Origin: an uncultured Ruminococcus sp.
Lineage (GTDB): Bacteria > Bacillota > Clostridia > Oscillospirales > CAG-272
Reading direction: 5' to 3'
DNA length: 33,344 bases
Assembly (NCBI GenBank): GCA_902782445.1
Contig: CACZNC010000031.1
Coordinates: forward strand, 1 to 33,344
Of this stretch, positions 8,363-15,685 are shown piece after piece. The notes under the pieces are model-generated. The model saw only the letters and a program-made list of their open reading frames with translations, was not told where the DNA came from and did no database searches. The stretch's first letter is position 1; each line of letters opens with the position of its first letter. The position numbers were made by a program, and so were the translations under genes.

Positions 8363-9175
8363 TCAGGCCCGGTCGCCCCAATACTTGCTTTCCGGCTCCA
8401 TCACCCAGAGATGTTCTTTGAGGAACACCGGGTAGTCGGGCTGCCGGTAGGGATCGCCGTCCAGATGGCGGATCGCCCAGAGATACCAGAGCGCGTAGCC
8501 CGGGGCGGTGCAGTGGGGATGGGTGAGACCCGGGGCGATGAACACGGTGTCGTTGTTCTGCACCTTCACCACGTCGTCGCCGAGCTCGCCGTAGCCGAAT
8601 CCGTTTTCAGGATTGGTCTTGTAGTAATAGATCTCCGGCTGGGGGTGATGGTGGGGCGGATAGCTGCTCCACTTGCCCGGGAATCCGATGACCTCGCCGA
8701 GAACGAGATTCGCGTAGGGCGCGTTCGAATAGTCGAAGATCGTGCGGACGATCCGGGTGCTCGTCTCCCGCATCAGTCCCGCGCCGCGGAATTCGTCCGG
8801 GGTGTCGGCGGGCAGATAGAGCTTCGAGCCGAACGCGGTCTCGTTGTCCGTTCTCAGCAGATTGAGCTCCGCTTCGTCGGAGAGGCAGGTGATCTTCACC
8901 TTCGTCGCCTTGTCCGCGTGGAGGGCGGTGGGGGGCACGTCGAAGCAGTTCTCCCGGTTTTCCGCGTGTTCCTTCCCGTCCCATTCGAATTTCACTTCGC
9001 CGTAAACGAGCAGGGCGGCTTTTTCCAGCGCGGCGTCCTCTTCCCAGACGTCGCCCTTCTTCATGCGGTACACGCCGAAGTCCATGAGCATGTCGGCGTG
9101 GGGACCGTCCATCTTCGCCAGCCAGCGGAGCCCGAAGGGATGGGGACCGCGGGCTTTGATGATCTTTTCTTCCAT
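8363..9175 (-). CDS. iolB: 5-deoxy-glucuronate isomerase IolB
   Basis: Isomerises 5-deoxy-D-glucuronate to 2-deoxy-5-keto-D-gluconate. A 270-residue double-cupin protein of the KduI/IolB family, the standard length. The likely metal-binding His/Glu cluster is visible in YPPHHHPQPEIYYYK, with a late His in GLTHPHCTAPGYALWYLW. The gene begins one base after the iolG stop, so translation is probably coupled to iolG. A GGGG-poor ribosome site within the iolG 3' end is consistent with coupling. No anomaly seen. Confidence 0.95.
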   Translation of the reverse strand: MEEKIIKARGPHPFGLRWLAKMDGPHADMLMDFGVYRMKKGDVWEEDAALEKAALLVYGEVKFEWDGKEHAENRENCFDVPPTALHADKATKVKITCLSDEAELNLLRTDNETAFGSKLYLPADTPDEFRGAGLMRETSTRIVRTIFDYSNAPYANLVLGEVIGFPGKWSSYPPHHHPQPEIYYYKTNPENGFGYGELGDDVVKVQNNDTVFIAPGLTHPHCTAPGYALWYLWAIRHLDGDPYRQPDYPVFLKEHLWVMEPESKYWGDRA

Positions 9176-9176
9176 G

Positions 9177-10196
9177 TCAGCCCCCGCAGATCTCGCTGAT
9201 CTTCACGGGACGGTGTTCGTCGAGGGACTTCTTCGCGGCTTTGGCGAGCACGACGCTCATATAGCCCGCGTGGATCCCGACCGGAACCTCCGTGTCCTCG
9301 CGGATGGCGCGGATGAACTGGCGCATTTCCTCGGTGAAGGAGGCCATGTACCGTTCGAGGAAGAAGAACTGGGGCTTGTCCCCGACGACTCCGGATGCGG
9401 TGGAGACCTTCACGGTGGAGTCCCCGTCGTTCTCGTCCGCCGCCATGCCGAGGGATCCGAAGACCTCGACGCGCTGGTCGTACCCGTAGGCGGCTCTGCG
9501 GCTGTTGTCGATCACGCCGAGGGCGCCGTTTTCAAAGGTCAGGGTGACGATGGCGGTGTCCACGTCTCCCGCCTCGCCGATCCGCTTGTCAACAAGGCTT
9601 GTGCCCATCGCGTAGACCTCGGTCACGTCGCAGCCCGCGAGGAACATAGCCATGTCGAAGTCGTGGATCATCATGTCGATGTACAGTCCGCCGGAGGAAG
9701 CCGCGTATTCGGGGGACGGCGGCTCCGGGTCGCGGGAGGTGATCTTGACGATCTCGACGTTCCCGAGGGTCCCGTCTGCGGCGAGTTTTTGCACGTGGCG
9801 GTGGTTGTGGTCGAAGCGGCGGTTGAAGCCGATCTGGAGCTTCTTCCCGGTCTCCGCGGCGACATCGGCGACTTCCTTGATCTTTTCGAGGGAGGTGTGC
9901 ACCGGCTTTTCGCAGAACACGTGCTTCCCGGCCTTCAGAGCGGCGATGGTGATATCCGCATGGGTCGGGGTGGGGGAGCAGACGAGGACCGCGTCGATCG
10001 CGGGATCGTTCACGATATCCATGAAATCCGCGGAATACTTCGGGACGCCGAACCGCTCCGCCAGCTTTTTCGCGTTGGCCTCGATCACGTCGGTGACCAT
10101 GACGACCTCGGCCTCGGGGATGTGATAGGTGATGGATTCCGCGTGGACGTTGCCGATCCGGCCCGCGCCCACGATTCCGATTTTCAGCTTGTTCAT
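9177..10196 (-). CDS. iolG: Inositol 2-dehydrogenase IolG
   Basis: NAD-dependent oxidation of myo-inositol to 2-keto-myo-inositol, the entry step of the pathway. 339 residues, as usual for the Gfo/Idh/MocA family. The Rossmann motif GAGRIGNVHA is at residues 10-19. The catalytic set reads K97 in CEKPVHT and D174 and H178 in LYIDMMIHDFD, close to the K97/D172/H176 of the Bacillus subtilis enzyme. ATG start with AAGGAG at about 10 nt. It lies 49 nt after iolA and directly abuts iolB. Some family members prefer scyllo-inositol or glucose, so substrate choice rests on the operon context. Confidence 0.95.
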   Translation of the reverse strand: MNKLKIGIVGAGRIGNVHAESITYHIPEAEVVMVTDVIEANAKKLAERFGVPKYSADFMDIVNDPAIDAVLVCSPTPTHADITIAALKAGKHVFCEKPVHTSLEKIKEVADVAAETGKKLQIGFNRRFDHNHRHVQKLAADGTLGNVEIVKITSRDPEPPSPEYAASSGGLYIDMMIHDFDMAMFLAGCDVTEVYAMGTSLVDKRIGEAGDVDTAIVTLTFENGALGVIDNSRRAAYGYDQRVEVFGSLGMAADENDGDSTVKVSTASGVVGDKPQFFFLERYMASFTEEMRQFIRAIREDTEVPVGIHAGYMSVVLAKAAKKSLDEHRPVKISEICGG

Positions 10197-10245
10197 GTGG
10201 ATTTTCTCCTTCGGTTTATGTTGAGTTGGATTCAGACTGCGGGGA

Positions 10246-11757
10246 TCAGAGGGAGCCGTCCCAGGTGGAAACGTGCTCTTTCTTCATTTCTTCCTCGTCG
10301 AACCAGCGGACGGTGACGTTCTTCGATTCGGTGTAGAAGCGGAACGCGTCCTTGCCGTGGCAGTGGAGATCGCCGAAGAAGGACTGCTTGTGGCCGGAGA
10401 ACGGGAAGACGCCGATCGGAACCGGGATGCCGACGTTGACGCCCACCATGCCGCCGTCCGTTCTGCGGGCGAATTCACGGGCATAGTAGCCGCTCTGGGT
10501 GAAGATGACGGAGCCGTTGGCGAAGGGATTGCGGTTCATGAGGGCCAGGCCTTCCTCGAAATCCTTCACGCGCTTGATGCAGAGCACGGGACCGAAGACC
10601 TCCCGGGTGCCGATGGTCATGTCCTCGGTGACGTGGTCGAAGATCGTGTGGCCGATGTAGTAGCCGTCTTCATAGCCTTCGACCTTGACGTTCCGGCCGT
10701 CGAGGATGAGCTCCGCGCCTTCTTCGATGCCCTTCTCGATCCAGTCGAGGACGAATTTCTGATGGGATTTCGAGCCCACGGGTCCGAGCTTCGAGGTCTT
10801 GTCGTAGGCCGGGCCGACCTTCTGTTCCTTGCAGAGGCGGACGATCTCGGCGACGAGCTGATCCGCGATGGACTCCTCCGCCACGACGACGGGCAGGGCC
10901 ATGCAGCGTTCGCCCGCGCATCCGAAGGCGGAATTCATGATTCCGGCCGCCGTGCGGGTGATCGGGGCGTCGGCGAGGACGAGGGCGTGGTTCTTCGCTT
11001 CGCAGAGGCACTGGACCCGCTTTCCGTTCGCCGCCGCCGTTGCGTAGACGTGCTTTCCGACGGAGGTGGATCCGACGAAGGTGACGCCCCGGACGTCCTC
11101 GTGGGTGAGGAAGAGCTCGGCCTCGTTGCGGGAGCAGGGAACGACGTTGAAAATGCCGTCGGGAACGCCCGCTTCCTTATAAAGCTCGGCGAAGCGCAGG
11201 GAGGTCATGGGGGTGGTGGAGGCGGGTTTCAGCACGAACGCGTTGCCGCAGACGATGCAGAGCGGGGCCATCCAGCCGACGGGGATCATGGCGGGGAAGT
11301 TCCAGGGAGCGATGCCCGCGAAGACGCCGATCGGTTCCCGGTAGAGGGTGGTGTCGTAGCCCGAGGAGGTGTTCATCAGGCTCTCGCCCATGAGCAGGGA
11401 GGGGGCGGAACAGGCGAGTTCGGTCATTTCCAGCGCCTTGCCCACGTCGCCGGCCGCTTCGCTCCAGCACTTGCCGTTTTCGGTGGCGCAGAGGAGGGTC
11501 AGCTCGTCCATGTGCTCCTCGATGAGGTTGCGGAGCTTCATCATGATGGACGCGCGCTTGCGGACCGGGGTGTCGCGCCATGCGGGGAACGCGGCTTTCG
11601 CGGCGGAGATGGCGGATTCGACCTCTTCCTTCGTGCAGCAGGGGACCTTCGCGATCTCATGCCCGGTGGAAGGATCGTAGATGGTGTTGAACTTTTCGGA
11701 CTTGCTTTCGATGAACTGCCCGCCGATAAAGGGCTTCATGATTTTGATTCCGTCCAT
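10246..11757 (-). CDS. iolA: Methylmalonate-semialdehyde dehydrogenase (acylating) IolA/MmsA
   Basis: Converts malonate semialdehyde from the IolJ step to acetyl-CoA (with CO2 loss), using CoA and NAD. 503 residues, standard for MmsA/IolA. The family signature FGCAGERCMA holds the catalytic Cys; GSTSVGKHVYATAAANGKR and a CEAKNH motif precede it. The usual ALDH general-base Glu (ELGGK motif) is replaced, as known for this CoA-acylating subfamily. ATG start with GAAGGAG about 11 nt upstream. It lies 45 nt after iolC and 49 nt before iolG in the operon. The chemistry also suits valine breakdown, but context favours inositol. Confidence 0.95.
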   Translation of the reverse strand: MDGIKIMKPFIGGQFIESKSEKFNTIYDPSTGHEIAKVPCCTKEEVESAISAAKAAFPAWRDTPVRKRASIMMKLRNLIEEHMDELTLLCATENGKCWSEAAGDVGKALEMTELACSAPSLLMGESLMNTSSGYDTTLYREPIGVFAGIAPWNFPAMIPVGWMAPLCIVCGNAFVLKPASTTPMTSLRFAELYKEAGVPDGIFNVVPCSRNEAELFLTHEDVRGVTFVGSTSVGKHVYATAAANGKRVQCLCEAKNHALVLADAPITRTAAGIMNSAFGCAGERCMALPVVVAEESIADQLVAEIVRLCKEQKVGPAYDKTSKLGPVGSKSHQKFVLDWIEKGIEEGAELILDGRNVKVEGYEDGYYIGHTIFDHVTEDMTIGTREVFGPVLCIKRVKDFEEGLALMNRNPFANGSVIFTQSGYYAREFARRTDGGMVGVNVGIPVPIGVFPFSGHKQSFFGDLHCHGKDAFRFYTESKNVTVRWFDEEEMKKEHVSTWDGSL

Positions 11758-11802
11758 GTCGGGAGATTCTCCTTCGTATATGTTCAGTTTTTTGATTCGG
11801 GA

Positions 11803-12819
11803 TCAGAGCGGGGAGACGACGGTGCCGTGGATCGCTTTCTTTTCGCGGATGAACGCGCCGAGACTCTCTTCGTTCGGCATGTCGCGGCTGCAGGCGTGGC
11901 TTGCCACCAGCATCGCGGCGGAGGCGCTTCCTTTTTCGAGGGCGTCGGGGAGGCTCTCGCCGGCCATCAGCGCGTGCAGGAAGGAACTCGCGTACCCGTC
12001 CCCGCCGCCGAAGCCCTTGAGCGCGTCGACAGGGAAGGGCTTCACGAGATAGTTCCCCTCGCGGCTGTATGCGGAGGAGCCCGCCTTGCCGTGCTTGATG
12101 ATGCAGATCGACGCCCGCTTGCCGAGCCAGTAATCGGCGGATGCTTCGTCCGTTCCGTCAAGGCCGAGGAGGCGTTCCATGCGGTCGAATTCCTCGCGGC
12201 TTCCGAGGATGATATCCGCCTTTTCCGCAACGAGGGAGGTGTAGATGGCGATCTCGTCGTCATTTTTCCACGTATAGGCCCGGTAGTCGGCGTCGAACAC
12301 AACGGGGACCTTGTTTTTCAGAGCATAGGTCAGGGCCTTGAAGGACGCCTCGCGGGTGGGGGAGGTGCAGAGCGCGGTCCCGGAGATCAGCAGGCAGGCG
12401 GAGGACTTGATATATTCCTCGTCCACGTCGGCCGTGCAGAGCTGGAGATCGGCGACCCCCTCGCGGTACATCAGGATCGAAGACTGAGTGGGGGAGAGCA
12501 TTTCCGTGAAGGTCAGCCCCAGGTTCTCGCCGTGCTCGCAGCGGAAGATGTGGGAGGTGTCGATCCCCTCGTTCTTGAAGAAATCCGTGACGAAGGTCCC
12601 GAACTGGTCGTCGGAGACGCGTCCGAGGAAGCCGACCCGGTTGCCGAGCCGCGCCATTCCCACCGCGATGTTCGCCGGGGATCCGCCGAGGTATTTGTTG
12701 AAGTTCGAGCTCTCGTTCAGGGGCCGGTTGTAGTCCGTGGGATTGAAGTCGATCGCAACCCGGCCTACGGGGATGATGTGCAGAGGTTTTTCGAGATCAA
12801 AGCGGATCATATCGTTCAT
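11803..12819 (-). CDS. iolC: 5-dehydro-2-deoxygluconokinase IolC
   Basis: A PfkB-type sugar kinase that phosphorylates 2-deoxy-5-keto-D-gluconate at C6. 338 residues. The N-terminal GGSPANIAVGMARLG motif (~45-60) and the C-terminal anion-hole/catalytic segment are present, the latter as FGGGDGYASSF where most PfkB members have GAGDA; the Asp base is kept. The open frame continues far upstream, but the ATG at 12819 is clearly the start: the iolJ stop overlaps it (ATGA, 12819-12816) and an AAGGAAAGG site sits before it. The overlap suggests tight coupling of kinase and aldolase. A similar MNDMIRFDL N-terminus is normal for IolC. Confidence 0.95.
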   Translation of the reverse strand: MNDMIRFDLEKPLHIIPVGRVAIDFNPTDYNRPLNESSNFNKYLGGSPANIAVGMARLGNRVGFLGRVSDDQFGTFVTDFFKNEGIDTSHIFRCEHGENLGLTFTEMLSPTQSSILMYREGVADLQLCTADVDEEYIKSSACLLISGTALCTSPTREASFKALTYALKNKVPVVFDADYRAYTWKNDDEIAIYTSLVAEKADIILGSREEFDRMERLLGLDGTDEASADYWLGKRASICIIKHGKAGSSAYSREGNYLVKPFPVDALKGFGGGDGYASSFLHALMAGESLPDALEKGSASAAMLVASHACSRDMPNEESLGAFIREKKAIHGTVVSPL

Positions 12820-13670
12820 GCCTTTCCTTCGCTTCCGAACAGGCGGGCATACCGCTCGACCACCGCGTGAACGGCGCCGACCGAGGACCGGATGTTCGCA
12901 AAAATGTCGGTGCCATCGCACGCGCCCGCCTGGGCCATGAAAATGTCGGTGGCAATGTTGATTTTTCTCATTCCGAGGGAAATGACGCGTCTGAACTGCT
13001 CGTCGGTCAGTCCGCTGCCGCCGTGGAGCACGGGATGGGCGCGGAGTCTGCCGCGGATCTGTTCGAGCACGTCGTAGCGCAGGTTGGGGGCGGCTGTGTA
13101 GATCCCGTGGGCGTTGCCGATCCCGACCGCCAGCGCGTCCACTCCGATCTCGTCCATCCGGGCGCAGTCGTCGACGGAGGCGATCATCCCTTCCGCGTTT
13201 CCGCCCTCTTCGGTCTTGCCGACCCGGCCGACTTCCGCCTCCACCGCCGCGCCGTAGGGGGCCGCCATCCGCGCGACTTCTGCCGTCAGGGCGAGATTCT
13301 CCCCGAAGGGAAGGGCGGATCCGTCGCACATCACGGAGGTAAAGCCCAGTTCCAGCGCTTCGCGGATGCAGGGCAGCGTCTTGCCGTGGTCCAGATGGAC
13401 GGCCACGGGGACGGATGCGCGTCTGGCCGCGGCGAGCATCATCGGGGCGATCAGATACAGGGGGGAGTGGGCAAGCCGGGATTCGGCTATCTGAATGATC
13501 GCGGGAGCGCGGCATGCTTCCACGGCTTCGATCACGCCGCGGATGCACTCCATGTTCGCTACGCTGTACGCACCGACGGCATACCCGCCTTTTTCCGCCG
13601 CGTCGAGCAGATCCCGCATATTGACAAGGGACAAGGGATTCACCAGCCTTTTTCGCATATTTCCGGGCAC
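12816..13670 (-). CDS. iolJ: 6-phospho-5-dehydro-2-deoxygluconate aldolase IolJ
   Basis: A class II (zinc) aldolase that cleaves the IolC product to dihydroxyacetone phosphate and malonate semialdehyde. The metal and catalytic motifs are intact: HLDHG, a DGS segment, VEAEVG, the NAHGIY His, HGGSGL and KINIATD. It is 284 residues with the GTG at 13670; ATG (13658), TTG (13634) or ATG (13619) are rival starts. Relatives begin just before the LVNMRDLL segment, and none of the sites has a good AGGAGG, so the true start is undecided and may be up to 17 residues later. It is first in the iol operon, preceded by a promoter whose predicted leader is only ~22 nt. Fructose-bisphosphate or tagatose aldolase activity cannot be excluded from sequence alone; context makes IolJ most likely. 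Confidence 0.88.
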   Translation of the reverse strand: MPGNMRKRLVNPLSLVNMRDLLDAAEKGGYAVGAYSVANMECIRGVIEAVEACRAPAIIQIAESRLAHSPLYLIAPMMLAAARRASVPVAVHLDHGKTLPCIREALELGFTSVMCDGSALPFGENLALTAEVARMAAPYGAAVEAEVGRVGKTEEGGNAEGMIASVDDCARMDEIGVDALAVGIGNAHGIYTAAPNLRYDVLEQIRGRLRAHPVLHGGSGLTDEQFRRVISLGMRKINIATDIFMAQAGACDGTDIFANIRSSVGAVHAVVERYARLFGSEGKA

Positions 13671-13698
13671 CCCGGATCATAGGTTGTTCCATCCATAC

Positions 13699-13727
13699 AG
13701 TATACCAAAATACCGCCGGTTTTGCAA
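13699..13727 (-). promoter_or_regulatory. Promoter of the iol operon
   Basis: Minus-strand TTGCAA (13727-13722), 17-nt spacer, TATACT (13704-13699). The -10 is near consensus and the -35 weaker, as expected for a regulated promoter. I saw no clear operator such as a cre box or IolR-type repeat. Confidence 0.7.
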
Positions 13728-13753
13728 GAGAATCCGGCAAAAAGGCGGGGAGA

Positions 13754-13774
13754 AATTAGGAATTAGGAATGAGG
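13754..13774. repeat. Tandem heptamer repeat (AATTAGG)
   Basis: Two exact AATTAGG units are followed by AATGAGG; the flank (TAGTGATTAGTAG) looks like further decayed units. It lies between the upstream terminator (13820-13864) and the iol promoter, 27 nt upstream of the -35 box. It may be a simple-sequence repeat tract with no function. Confidence 0.65.
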
Positions 13775-13819
13775 AGCGGCTAGTGATTAGTAGAACCGTT
13801 GTCAGCGGGAATATGGGTG

Positions 13820-13864
13820 AAAAAGGAAAAAGCCGCCCGCTCCCTTGATGGGGGAGAAGACGGC
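13820..13864 (-). terminator. Intrinsic terminator after solute-binding lipoprotein
   Basis: A 13-nt arm at 13864-13852 pairs with 13844-13832 on the minus strand, with G-U pairs and one mismatch, a 7-nt loop, and a following TTTTTCCTTTTT. It lies 21 nt past the stop at 13886, so that gene is probably monocistronic and separate from iol. Confidence 0.85.
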
Positions 13865-13885
13865 GGGATTCCGATCTTTGCCGGT

Positions 13886-15382
13886 TCAGTCCGCGAGAGC
13901 CTCGAACTTCGAGACCATCTTGTCGAGGGACTTGTTCACGACCTTCGTGATCTTCTGATACTGGGACGCGAGGTCGGTGTTGTAGCTGTCGGCCATGCTG
14001 TACAGCATCGAGCTGATGCCGAAGCCGCCGAGATAGCCGATGTCATACTTGATGGAGGAGATGATGATATCGAGGGACTGGGTGGATTCCTCGTCGCGGG
14101 AGACCTTGCCCTTGAGGTTGATCTCGTAGTAGGCGGGGGTCAGGATGTTCTTGGAGGCCGCGCCGAGAGCGTCCGTCACGTATCCGGTCTTTTCGTACTG
14201 GATGTTGTCCTTCGGAATCACGATGGTGGCGCAGACGTTCGGGTTCACGCAGTGGTGGTAGCCGTCCTGGCTCTCGTCGTACTTGGGCATGGGCATGATG
14301 CCGAAATCGGAGTCCATGTCTCTCATGGTCGCCACGGCATGGAGCTCGCCGTAGTAGAAGAGGGACTTGTCGCTCTGGTACATCGCAAACGCGGGCTGTT
14401 CGCCGACGCCGGCCCGGGACCATGAGTAGGTGATATCCGGGTTGTACATGAGGGTGGAGAGCTTCTCGACCACGGAGACCGCCCGCTCGCTCATGAAGGT
14501 GTTTTCGGGAATGTCGCTTTCGTTCTTCGAGCAGAAGTCCACGTCGCAGCCGATCATGGCGAGGGCGATCATGTCGCAGAAGCAGATCAGGCCGAAGCGG
14601 TCTTCCTGAGTCATCGCGCCGTCGCCGTCCAGGTCTTCGGAGACCTGTGTGCCCATTTCCACCATTCTGTCGATGGTCCAGCCGCCCTCCCGCATGATCT
14701 CGTAGGGGTTGTCGAGCTGATGGTCCGCAAGGATCACTTTATTGAACATGATGACGCCGATGGACTTCTTGTACATGGTGCCGATATCCCCGGTCAGGGC
14801 GAAGTTCATGCCCATGATGGAGAGGTCGCCGAGGATGTTGCCGTCCCACCAGGGAGCGGTGAGATCGAGGGTGCCGTTCTTCGCGAAGGCGTTGAGCTCG
14901 TGGGTGATGCCGTTCTGCGCCATGCTGAAGGAGTTCTGCATCGCGAGGGTGGCGATCTGATACGCGCCGTCCGCGGAGTTCACGGAGTTGGTCAGGGTGG
15001 AGGTGTCGCCGGAGCCGGTCATGTACGCCGGGGTGACCTTCACGTTGAGCAGATCGTCGACGTACTTCATCCGGTTGTAGACCGCGTCGTTCAGGCCTTC
15101 GCCGGTGATTTCCTCCGCGCTCCAGTCCACGTCGCCCCAGATGCCGCCGTCGTTCGGGTAGGTCAGCACGGTGAAGGTCTCTCCGCCGTAATCGGTCCCC
15201 TCGGGGATGTTGGCGCGGAAGGACTTCGGTTCCGTCTCAGCGGCGTCCCCTGCGTCGGCGGAAGGCACGTCGGTGTTCGTGGGAGCGGGAGCGGGTTCGT
15301 CCGTGTTTCCGTTCTCCGAGCATCCGGCGAAGACCGGGAGCATCAGGCAGAGACACAGCGCGAGGGAGATGAGCTTTTTCAT
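13886..15382 (-). CDS. Extracellular solute-binding lipoprotein (ABC type)
   Basis: A 498-residue lipoprotein whose signal peptide ends in a lipobox FAGC with Cys21. A Pro/Ala/Asp-rich spacer (~25-50) then leads to a two-lobed periplasmic-binding fold of the Clostridial sugar-binding type (ETFTVLTYPNDGG start, DSDFGIMPMPKYDE hinge-like strand). An EF-hand-like loop, DLDGDGAMTQED (14600-14635), is typical of a subgroup of these proteins and suggests calcium binding. No permease or ATPase is next to it, so it is an orphan binding protein. Its location just upstream of the iol operon makes inositol or a related polyol a possible ligand, but its own promoter and terminator weaken that argument. 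The translation site AAGGAAAGG precedes the ATG by about 11 nt. Confidence 0.9.
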   Translation of the reverse strand: MKKLISLALCLCLMLPVFAGCSENGNTDEPAPAPTNTDVPSADAGDAAETEPKSFRANIPEGTDYGGETFTVLTYPNDGGIWGDVDWSAEEITGEGLNDAVYNRMKYVDDLLNVKVTPAYMTGSGDTSTLTNSVNSADGAYQIATLAMQNSFSMAQNGITHELNAFAKNGTLDLTAPWWDGNILGDLSIMGMNFALTGDIGTMYKKSIGVIMFNKVILADHQLDNPYEIMREGGWTIDRMVEMGTQVSEDLDGDGAMTQEDRFGLICFCDMIALAMIGCDVDFCSKNESDIPENTFMSERAVSVVEKLSTLMYNPDITYSWSRAGVGEQPAFAMYQSDKSLFYYGELHAVATMRDMDSDFGIMPMPKYDESQDGYHHCVNPNVCATIVIPKDNIQYEKTGYVTDALGAASKNILTPAYYEINLKGKVSRDEESTQSLDIIISSIKYDIGYLGGFGISSMLYSMADSYNTDLASQYQKITKVVNKSLDKMVSKFEALAD

Positions 15383-15429
15383 TTTCAGGTAAACCTTTCC
15401 TTATAAATTGATGGTATTCTTCCGAATTC

Positions 15430-15458
15430 ATCATACACCAAAAAGGGGAGCGTGTCAA
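15430..15458 (-). promoter_or_regulatory. Consensus SigA promoter of solute-binding lipoprotein
   Basis: Minus-strand TTGACA (15458-15453), exactly 17 nt, TATGAT (15435-15430). Leader about 40 nt. It is stronger than the neighbouring iol promoter and probably gives high, possibly constitutive, expression. Confidence 0.85.
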
Positions 15459-15600
15459 GTGAGTAAAGAGGCAGAAGATTGATCCCCCGCCCCCGGCTTT
15501 TTCGGATGAAAACGACAAAAACAAGGCGCTGGCTCCGGTTTTCTTCTCTCCTTCCCGCCGAGGCTCACGGAAAAATCAGGAAACCTTCACATTCCCGCCC

Positions 15601-15628
15601 CGTATTCCTCAGATTCGCGGGGTATACT
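15601..15628 (+). promoter_or_regulatory. Possible promoter for carbohydrate-binding lipoprotein
   Basis: A good -10 TATACT at 15623-15628 follows a poor -35 (CGTATT, 15601-15606) at 16 nt. CCCCG (15598-15602) and CGGGG (15618-15622) flank the spacer, so an activator or repressor could act here. The rest of the divergent interval 15383-15685 holds no gene I can support. Confidence 0.4.
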
Positions 15629-15685
15629 GTGTGCAGAAAACAGAAAGGCGGTTTCCGAACGGGGGACCGGGGAAAGAGGACAAAC

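Noticed and set aside
12820..13740. Upstream extension of iolC into the iolJ region
   Set aside because: The extended frame reads Arg/Pro-rich sequence typical of an out-of-frame shadow, while iolJ occupies the same DNA in another frame with full aldolase motifs. The ATG at 12819 with the ATGA overlap is the real start.
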